Assembly (NCBI RefSeq): GCF_000019165.1
Contig: NC_010337.2
Coordinates: forward strand, 413,501-477,500
DNA: 64,000 nt
Direction: 5' to 3'
From: Heliomicrobium modesticaldum Ice1
GTDB lineage: Bacteria > Bacillota > Desulfitobacteriia > Heliobacteriales > Heliobacteriaceae
Every line of letters starts with the position of its first letter. The stretch's first letter is position 1. Positions 58,877-64,000 of this stretch are shown here, piece after piece. The translations under genes and the position numbers were made by a program. Under the pieces are notes generated by a model, which was given only the letters and a program-made list of their open reading frames with translations, was not told the origin of the DNA and did not search any database.

Positions 58877-59074
58877 ATGGCCCGACGCCGTTACATTGTC
58901 GCCCGCTCGATGACGAACACCGACGCCGCCACGACCGCCGCCACACACAAGGCCCAGTTTGTCGAGGGGTTGCAGCAAAACCTGCCTGATTATGGCAAAC
59001 CGACCATGACTGGCGCTGAAAGAGGACTCTACGGCAGCATCCGTCCTACCTGGGAGATTTACCCGGGGGAGTGA
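58877..59074 (+). CDS. Small basic protein of unknown function between spoIIM and yqzK-like genes
   Basis: The 65-residue product starts at an ATG preceded by AAAGGAGGG at ideal spacing, one of the best ribosome binding sites in the window, which is the main support for the gene. It reads MARRRYIVARSMTNTDAATT, then a helical segment (AATHKAQFVEGLQQNLPDYG) and a Gly/Pro-containing tail. No membrane segment or metal motif is present. It is on the opposite strand from its sporulation-linked neighbours. It is similar in length to small acid-soluble spore proteins but lacks their conserved motifs. No function can be given. Confidence 0.65.
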   Translation: MARRRYIVARSMTNTDAATTAATHKAQFVEGLQQNLPDYGKPTMTGAERGLYGSIRPTWEIYPGE

Positions 59075-59128
59075 ACCTGCCCTTGTCCCGGCCACCGCGA
59101 AAGAACCCTTTCCGGTGGTCTTGCCCTT

Positions 59129-59761
59129 TTAGTGCAAAAACAGGCCTAACAGCCCCGGCGTTATATAGGCGTCTATCAACCCCGCTCCGGCCCCCAACAC
59201 CAATGTCCCTGCGCCGACAAGGGCATACATGAAGAGGGCGCGGCGCAAGGGCACGGCGCGATAAGGGCGTCGCCGAACCAGCCATAGAGAGAAGGCCAAG
59301 GCCATCCCTCCTGACAAAAGGAGCGCCGGCAACAAGACCAGGCTGGGCGGAGCCAGGGCGAGCAAAATGATGAACCAACCGTCCTCCGGGCGTGACAACA
59401 ACAGAAATCCGGCGGCGAAGCCAAGCACAAAGCCGCGGAAAAAGAGAAAGGCAGCGATCAGCGGAATCCCCAGCACCGTCAAGCCGAGCAGGAGGATCAG
59501 GCCGACTGTCTCCAGATTGTGCGCCACTGCCGGTTGCAAAAGGGCGTGATGATCGACGCCTCCCCGAATCTCCTGGAAGGCTTGCAAGATCCTTGACTGC
59601 AATTCCTCTGCCTGGCCCGGCGGCAGGTGCTTAGCCGATACGGCGCCGGTGACGGTTCCGCAGGCGATCAGCGTCAAGGCCAGCGCATAGAAACCCCAAT
59701 GGGCATGCAGATGCCCTTGTCCCAGCCCAACTGTCACGCTGCGTCGGAACAGGATCGCCAC
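59129..59761 (-). CDS. spoIIM: Stage II sporulation protein M
   Basis: SpoIIM is part of the SpoIID-SpoIIM-SpoIIP machine that remodels septal peptidoglycan during engulfment. The 210-residue protein has about five membrane helices, with the family segments NLETVGLILLLGLTVLGIPLIAAFLFFRGFVLGFA near 82-116 and ILLALAPPSLVLLPALLL near 132. Length is close to the 214 residues of Bacillus SpoIIM. Its location near yqzK and xerD is as in Bacillus. The upstream gap of nearly 400 bp holds a candidate small RNA on the opposite strand. Confidence 0.88.
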   Translation of the reverse strand: MAILFRRSVTVGLGQGHLHAHWGFYALALTLIACGTVTGAVSAKHLPPGQAEELQSRILQAFQEIRGGVDHHALLQPAVAHNLETVGLILLLGLTVLGIPLIAAFLFFRGFVLGFAAGFLLLSRPEDGWFIILLALAPPSLVLLPALLLSGGMALAFSLWLVRRRPYRAVPLRRALFMYALVGAGTLVLGAGAGLIDAYITPGLLGLFLH

Positions 59762-59908
59762 CTCAGCCAGCCTTCCTTCCCCTGCGAAGATACTTAATGA
59801 TTATGGCTGAACAGGCCCGGTCATTACAAATTATGGTTACCTTTTTTTTGTTCGATGCCGACCTTCCTTGATCATCCCTTTGCCGCTTTCGTTTTCGATA
59901 ATTCTCTC

Positions 59909-59937
59909 TTGCACAATCAAGGGAGCGATGCTACAAT
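59909..59937 (+). promoter_or_regulatory. Strong sigma-A promoter without a downstream gene
   Basis: TTGCAC is followed after exactly 17 bases by TACAAT. The predicted start is near 59944. Confidence 0.75.
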
Positions 59938-59943
59938 GAATGT

Positions 59944-60072
59944 ACTCCCTATGGATCTGGAAGCACCTACGCTTCCCCCCGGCCGGTATTGGTTCGGGGG
60001 TCTTTTCTTTCACAACAAGAATGATGCAAAAGCAAAAGCTGACCCTGCTGGCGAGCAAGGTCAGCTTTTTTT
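59944..60072 (+). ncRNA. Candidate small RNA of about 130 nt
   Basis: The unit starts at a near-consensus promoter and ends in a perfect terminator hairpin. It contains no open frame with a ribosome binding site; the only ATG near the 5' end overlaps the -10 box. A second hairpin is possible between CCCCCC (near 59975) and GGGGG (near 59996), leaving a CU-rich single strand between it and the terminator. No gene on the plus strand follows within reach. I cannot assign it to a known RNA family. Confidence 0.55.
60036..60072 (+). terminator. Terminator of the candidate small RNA
   Basis: AAGCTGACC pairs with GGTCAGCTT around a loop of about 14 bases, followed by TTTTTTT. Confidence 0.88.
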
Positions 60073-60147
60073 GGCGCAGTACCGGCAGTGGCCGCCCGTC
60101 AGCGGAGCGGACCCGGTGAACATAAAACCCCCGTAAAGGGCGGGCAT

Positions 60148-60696
60148 TTACACCTTTTCCATCTCTAAAAAACGGGCCGCCCTCAGCAGACCGATGATCG
60201 ACTTGGCGTCCATGATCTCGCCCGTCTCGATCATCTCCAGGGCCGCTTCGAGAGGAACCACCAGGGGCTCGACGAACTCATCCTCATCGGGGCGGCCATC
60301 AGAAACGTAGAGATCGCGGGCGATGAACAGGTGCATCTCCTCATCGCAAAAACCGGGGGAGGCGTAGAACTGGATGAGCGGATCCCAGCGGCGGGCCGAG
60401 AAGCCCGTCTCTTCTGACAGCTCCCGTTTGGCGCACTCCAGAGGGTCTTCATCTTCCGAGAGCTTTCCCGCCGGAATCTCAATAGACACCTCTTTGATCG
60501 GATGTCGCCACTGACGAATCAGGACGACCTCCTTGCGCGGCGTCAAGGGGACGATGGCTGCCGCGCCAGGGTGTTCCACCACCTCCCGCGTCGATGTGGC
60601 GCCGTTGGGAAGCACGACCCGATCCTTGCGCAGGCGGATGAAATTGCCGTCAAAAACGCGCTCGCTTTCCAGGGTCTTTTCTTTCAGGTGTTCCAT
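60148..60696 (-). CDS. nudF: ADP-ribose pyrophosphatase (Nudix hydrolase)
   Basis: NudF hydrolyses ADP-ribose to AMP and ribose 5-phosphate. The 182-residue protein has the Nudix box GKLSEDEDPLECAKRELSEETGF near residues 77-99 (GX5EX7REUXEEXG) preceded by VEHPGAAAIVPL and EIPAGK, typical of the ADP-ribose branch. The ATG follows AAAGGAGAAGCC. It lies 33 bp after the peptidase gene, so they may be co-transcribed; nudF near spoIIM is also the Bacillus arrangement. Confidence 0.92.
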   Translation of the reverse strand: MEHLKEKTLESERVFDGNFIRLRKDRVVLPNGATSTREVVEHPGAAAIVPLTPRKEVVLIRQWRHPIKEVSIEIPAGKLSEDEDPLECAKRELSEETGFSARRWDPLIQFYASPGFCDEEMHLFIARDLYVSDGRPDEDEFVEPLVVPLEAALEMIETGEIMDAKSIIGLLRAARFLEMEKV

Positions 60697-60729
60697 GGCT
60701 TCTCCTTTCGAAACTTACCGATCAAACGC

Positions 60730-61845
60730 TTACCTTACCGCCTGGCGGATGATCTCCAGCACGAAGCGGGCGCTTCCTACCAGCGCATCGATGGGGATAA
60801 ACTCCTCTTTTGTATGCACCTTCTCCATGCCGATAGCCAGGTTGGCCGTCGGCAGTCCGGCGCCGTTGTAGATGTTGGCATCAGCGCCGCCGCCTGTCGG
60901 CACCAGCCGGGGCTGTATCCCCATGGCCACAGCCGCCTTCAAAGCGAGGGCGACCACCGGATCGGACGCATGGAGGCGGTAGCCGGGATAGACCTGGGTC
61001 ACCTTGACCTCGGCCTTTCCGCCCAATTCCTGGGCGGCTTGTTCAAAACAGTCGACCATATGGCGCGTCTGGAGGATCAGTTTTTTTTCATCGATGCTGC
61101 GAGCCTCCCCAGCGATGACAACCCGTTCGGGAACGATGTTCGTCGCCGTGCCGCCGTTGATCGTGCCGATATTGGCTGTCGTCTCCCCGTCGATCCGCCC
61201 CAGTTTCATCTTATGGATCGCCCGGGAGGCGATTTTAATGGCGCTGACCCCCTCCTCGGGGCAAAAACCGGCATGAGCCGTCCGCCCGTGGAGGATGGCT
61301 TCAATGTTGTTTTGAAAGGGCGCGGCGTTGATGATATGGCCGACAGGTCCGCTGGCGTCCAGGACATAACCCATGGGCGACTTCAGGCGTTTCGTGTCAA
61401 AGACCTTCGCCCCTTTAAGACCGCCCTCCTCCTGAACGGAGAAGATCACCTCAATGGTGGGCCGCTCCTCCCCCGTCTCCACGAGCACACGCAACGCCTC
61501 CAGGATGGCGGCGATCCCCGCCTTGTCGTCACCGCCCAGCACGGTTGTCCCATCGGAGCAGATGGCGCCGTTGCGAATAACGGGACAGACCTTCTCACAA
61601 GGAACGACCGTGTCCATATGGGCGCTGAAAAAAAGCGCCTTGCCGGGAACGGTTCCCTCGAGCCGAGCATAGAGGTTGCCGGCGCTGCCGGGAATCTTTG
61701 CGCCGGCGTCATCCTCAACGACCGTCATTCCCAACTCCCGCAGCGTCGCTGTCAACCGGTCGGCGATCTCGCGCTCCCCGCCGCCTGGCGATGAGATGGC
61801 GCAGAGCGCCATGACTTCCTTGACAATGCGTTCGCGTTGGATCAA
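60730..61845 (-). CDS. M20-family metallopeptidase, PepT/YqjE-like
   Basis: This is a dinuclear zinc peptidase of the peptidase T-like group, which removes N-terminal residues from tri- or dipeptides. The 371-residue protein has metal-ligand segments FFSAHMDTVVPCEK near 72, TVLGGDDKAGIAAILEAL near 95, VIFSVQEEGGLKGAKVFD near 128 and LDASGPVGHIIN near 155, and a final PTGGGADANIYNGAGLP near 317. A dimerisation domain lies between about 180 and 290. Its start overlaps the stop of the HD-GYP gene by 4 bp. The natural substrate is unknown; YqjE of Bacillus is the closest namesake. Confidence 0.87.
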   Translation of the reverse strand: MIQRERIVKEVMALCAISSPGGGEREIADRLTATLRELGMTVVEDDAGAKIPGSAGNLYARLEGTVPGKALFFSAHMDTVVPCEKVCPVIRNGAICSDGTTVLGGDDKAGIAAILEALRVLVETGEERPTIEVIFSVQEEGGLKGAKVFDTKRLKSPMGYVLDASGPVGHIINAAPFQNNIEAILHGRTAHAGFCPEEGVSAIKIASRAIHKMKLGRIDGETTANIGTINGGTATNIVPERVVIAGEARSIDEKKLILQTRHMVDCFEQAAQELGGKAEVKVTQVYPGYRLHASDPVVALALKAAVAMGIQPRLVPTGGGADANIYNGAGLPTANLAIGMEKVHTKEEFIPIDALVGSARFVLEIIRQAVR

Positions 61846-63449
61846 GCCCCCACACGCTCCCTTACTATACTTTCTATCGCCTCAATCGGCTCATCCAGCT
61901 TTCCTTCTTCTGCAAGTTGAAGAAAAACCTCGACCACAGCAGGATCGAATTGCACGCCGCTACACCGGTTGATCTCCGCCAGCGCCCGTTCCCTCGACAT
62001 TGCGCGGCGATAGACCCGGTTGGCCGTCATCGCCTCAAAGGCGTCCGCCACGGCGATGATCCGGGCGCCGAGGGGAATCGCCTCGCCGGCTAAACCCTCC
62101 GGATAGCCCTTGCCGTTATACCACTCGTGATGAGCCGCCACGATAGGGGCCAAATCGCGAAAATCGGTGACCTGGGAGATGATCTGTTCGCCGATGGTGA
62201 CATGCATCTTGATCTCGGCATACTCCTCGTCGTTCAGCGCGCCCGGTTTGCGCAGGATATTGCTGTTCACACCGATCTTCCCAATATCATGCAACAGGGC
62301 GGCGGTAGCGATTCGCTCCAACTGATCATCCGGCACGTTCATTCGGGCGGCGATGCGACGGACATATCGGTGGACATACTCGGAGTGACCGCGCGTGTAG
62401 GAATCTTTGGCGTCGATGGCCGCCACAAAAGCTTGCACGACGGCCAGGTAGAGATCTTTTTGTTTTTTATAAAGGGTGGCGTTTTCAATGGCATTGCCCA
62501 CCTGCGTCGCCAACAGGCAGATCAGTTCGATATCATCATAGGCAAAGACATTCGGTTCGACGGCGAAGACCGTCAGGACACCCATCGTCCGGCTGCTGTT
62601 GCTGAGGGGCGCTGACAGGGCGCAGGCAAACCCTTGGGCGCGAAAAAAGGGTTCACAGACGTCACCGGCCTGCTGGTCCACATAATAGAGGACAGGCGCG
62701 CCCGTCCGGATCGCCTTCCCCATGAAGCACTGCTCGACAGGCAGCCGCTCCTGTTCGAGCGCCGGAAAGCCCTGGCTGGCGACGGCCTGCAAACTCCCTT
62801 GCTCGTCGAGGATATGGACGGCGCAGGCGTCCACCTTCATCACCGTGGCCGACAGTTCCAGCACGGCGGGCAAGACCTGCGGTAGTTCGATCGATGAATT
62901 GACCGTGCGCGTCACCTCCGTCAACGCCGTCAATTCGTCAACCTTCCGCTCCAGCTCCCGGTGGGTCTGCCGCATGCGGTCGGCCAGGCTGCCGACCACA
63001 AAAGCCGTCACCAGCAAGATGCTCCCTTGCAGGAACAGATCGCCCCAGTAGCTGTGGGAGGGGAGGGTGACAGAAAAAAAGAGAGTGATGGCGGCGATCG
63101 CCGTCATCAGCCCACCGCAAAATCCGAACTGAACACTGCGGGCGGCGACAAGCAGGATATAGGCGAGGTAAAAGAGGTTGTTCGACTCCCCACCTGTCTG
63201 ATAGATAAAGACAGTGACACCCAGGAGATCGACCACTGTAGCGCCGGCAAAGAGCCTGTTCATCTGTCGAGGCATCCGATAAAGCAGGATATACAATCCT
63301 GCGCTGTAGAAGGCGAAAAGCAAGAGCAACGGGTACAGGGTCCGGCGAATCGCCGGGTCGGGATGAAAACCAGCCCAAACCAGCGCAACAGTCACCGCGC
63401 CGACCCGAAGTAGCGCATAAAGAGAATATCCAGGATGCCCGACGTGCAT
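61842..63449 (-). CDS. Membrane HD-GYP domain protein with GAF sensor
   Basis: HD-GYP proteins hydrolyse cyclic di-GMP (some act on other cyclic dinucleotides). The protein, 535 residues from the ATG at 63449, has about six membrane helices in the first 150 residues, a short coiled coil (RQTHRELERKVDELTALTEV), a GAF domain over about 185-330 and an HD-GYP domain over about 335-520. Catalytic motifs ALLHDIGKIGV, AAHHEWYNGKGYPEGL and VADAFEAMTANRVYR are intact. GGGAGG lies 5 bases before the ATG used; a start at 63515 would add 22 residues. It overlaps the peptidase gene by 4 bp. Confidence 0.9.
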   Translation of the reverse strand: MHVGHPGYSLYALLRVGAVTVALVWAGFHPDPAIRRTLYPLLLLFAFYSAGLYILLYRMPRQMNRLFAGATVVDLLGVTVFIYQTGGESNNLFYLAYILLVAARSVQFGFCGGLMTAIAAITLFFSVTLPSHSYWGDLFLQGSILLVTAFVVGSLADRMRQTHRELERKVDELTALTEVTRTVNSSIELPQVLPAVLELSATVMKVDACAVHILDEQGSLQAVASQGFPALEQERLPVEQCFMGKAIRTGAPVLYYVDQQAGDVCEPFFRAQGFACALSAPLSNSSRTMGVLTVFAVEPNVFAYDDIELICLLATQVGNAIENATLYKKQKDLYLAVVQAFVAAIDAKDSYTRGHSEYVHRYVRRIAARMNVPDDQLERIATAALLHDIGKIGVNSNILRKPGALNDEEYAEIKMHVTIGEQIISQVTDFRDLAPIVAAHHEWYNGKGYPEGLAGEAIPLGARIIAVADAFEAMTANRVYRRAMSRERALAEINRCSGVQFDPAVVEVFLQLAEEGKLDEPIEAIESIVRERVGA

Positions 63450-63621
63450 ATGTACCTCCCACCCCCCCCGTACCGGGGAAGGTCTACCCTGTGCTTTCAT
63501 AGGATCTTTCGCCATCGGCTACTCGTTTCCCTTTTCTGCGGAGATGGCTTCAACCCGGAGGTCGTCGTTTTCGCCAGCTTATCATCCATTATACAACAAA
63601 GTGAACATCGTTAATCCCTTG

Positions 63622-63650
63622 TAAAAAAGCAACCGGGTACTCCCGGTTGC
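63622..63650 (-). terminator. Terminator of the chemotaxis receptor gene
   Basis: On the minus strand GCAACCGGG pairs with CCCGGTTGC around a four-base loop and is followed by TTTTTTAC. Confidence 0.88.
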
Positions 63651-63671
63651 CTTCGTCATCTCCACTGCCGA

Positions 63672-64000
63672 TCAGACCTTGAACCTGCTGACTGTCTTTT
63701 TCAATTCTTCGGCCATGGCATTGGCTTTTTCGGCGCTGTTCGCGATGGTCTCCATGGCCGCCGAGGTCTCTTCTGTCGACGCTGCGACCTCCTCGGCGTT
63801 GGCGGCCGTATTCTCAATGATCTGATGCAGAGATTGAATCACCTCGACCATTCGCGTCGACTTATCCACCTCCCGGTCGGTCATGGCGGCGATGGCCTCC
63901 ACATCCTGAACGGTCTCGGTAACCGCCTTGAGGATCTCTTCTAAAACATCGCCTGCCTTGTTGACGACGCAGGCGCCCTGCTCCACCTCTGAGCGGCTCT
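63672..64000 (-). CDS. Methyl-accepting chemotaxis protein (C-terminal part; continues beyond the window)
   Basis: Only the last 109 codons are visible; the gene enters from the right edge. The sequence is the descending arm of an MCP signalling coiled coil: SRSEVEQGACVVNKAGDVLE, then heptad-patterned IIENTAANAEEVAASTEETSAAMETIANSAEKANAMAEELKKTVSRFKV. The segment AEEVAASTEETSAAMETI is the usual methylation region. The protein ends in SRFKV without a CheR-binding pentapeptide. The sensor domain is outside the window. Confidence 0.92.
   Translation of the reverse strand, partial: SRSEVEQGACVVNKAGDVLEEILKAVTETVQDVEAIAAMTDREVDKSTRMVEVIQSLHQIIENTAANAEEVAASTEETSAAMETIANSAEKANAMAEELKKTVSRFKV

Larger units (their letters stand above)
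59762..60147. other. 386-bp gap between spoIIM and nudF with a candidate RNA unit
   Basis: Both flanking genes point left, so the region must hold the spoIIM promoter near 59770-59860. The remainder is occupied by a plus-strand promoter (59909-59937), an untranslatable transcript and a terminator (60036-60072). A 93-codon frame crosses the terminator and is not credible. Confidence 0.5.

Noticed and set aside
58877-59074. Small acid-soluble spore protein
   Set aside because: The length fits, but the conserved alpha/beta-type SASP motifs are missing, so it is left as unknown.
59855-60136. 93-codon plus-strand frame upstream of nudF
   Set aside because: It spans the promoter and the terminator hairpin of the candidate small RNA and has no ribosome binding site.

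Overview
The window reads as a chromosomal segment of an anaerobic, endospore-forming, GC-rich Firmicute of the Clostridia type. Evidence for sporulation: spoIIAA-spoIIAB-sigF, spoVAE-spoVAF, spoIIM, dacF and a cluster of spore-coat proteins (a SpoVID-like LysM protein, a CotSA-like glycosyltransferase, three CotS-type kinases). Evidence for anaerobic, ferredoxin-based metabolism: a four-subunit 2-oxoacid:ferredoxin oxidoreductase, a thioredoxin-reductase-like flavoprotein that has lost its NADPH motif, 2-hydroxyacyl-CoA dehydratase-type iron-sulfur proteins and a tungstate importer. Heliobacteriaceae would fit, but no phototrophy gene lies in the window, so the family is an inference. GTG and TTG starts with strong Shine-Dalgarno sites are common. 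No rRNA, tRNA, CRISPR array, prophage or intact insertion sequence was seen.

Layout. 1-17100 is central carbon and redox metabolism: succinate dehydrogenase/fumarate reductase (sdhCAB), the thioredoxin-reductase-like enzyme, lactate permease, a ResA/TlpA-type thioredoxin, a four-gene lactate oxidation operon (LutC-like, LutB-LutA fusion, GlcD-like, GlcF-like), an MFS transporter and korDABC. 17100-30600 is mixed: an ABC exporter without its ATPase, a repeat-bearing gap, envelope proteins, coaX, an amidohydrolase, an acetate-type CoA-transferase, a manganese-riboswitch-controlled TerC exporter, a remnant of a class II ribonucleotide reductase and a two-part ThrE-type exporter. 30700-43500 is the spore-coat region, interrupted by the tupBCA tungstate operon and a ModE-type regulator. 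43600-47750 holds three 2-hydroxyacyl-CoA dehydratase-like components and a cupin. 47740-64000 largely follows the Bacillus subtilis order (nudF, spoIIM, yqzK, xerD, deoB, nucleoside phosphorylase, dacF, spoIIA operon, spoVA genes), with two substitutions: an MntR-like regulator where Bacillus has fur, and pyrimidine-nucleoside phosphorylase where it has punA. It ends in a peptidase, an HD-GYP protein and a truncated chemotaxis receptor.

How parts work together. Lactate permease, the lactate oxidation operon and the CoA-transferase share a short palindrome (GGTC-W-GACC or one mismatch) close to their promoters, so they probably form one lactate-to-acetate regulon under an unseen GntR/FadR-type regulator. 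Manganese handling appears twice: a yybP-ykoY riboswitch ahead of TerC and an MntR-like repressor. The coat genes probably form a joint assembly module.

The observations most worth follow-up are the lactate operator set, the ferredoxin-type thioredoxin reductase candidate, a promoter-plus-terminator unit of about 130 nt with no gene (candidate small RNA), the GTGA coupling of a dehydratase-like gene to spoVAF, the 27-bp repeat tract in the SpoVID-like gene, and the ribonucleotide reductase fossil.
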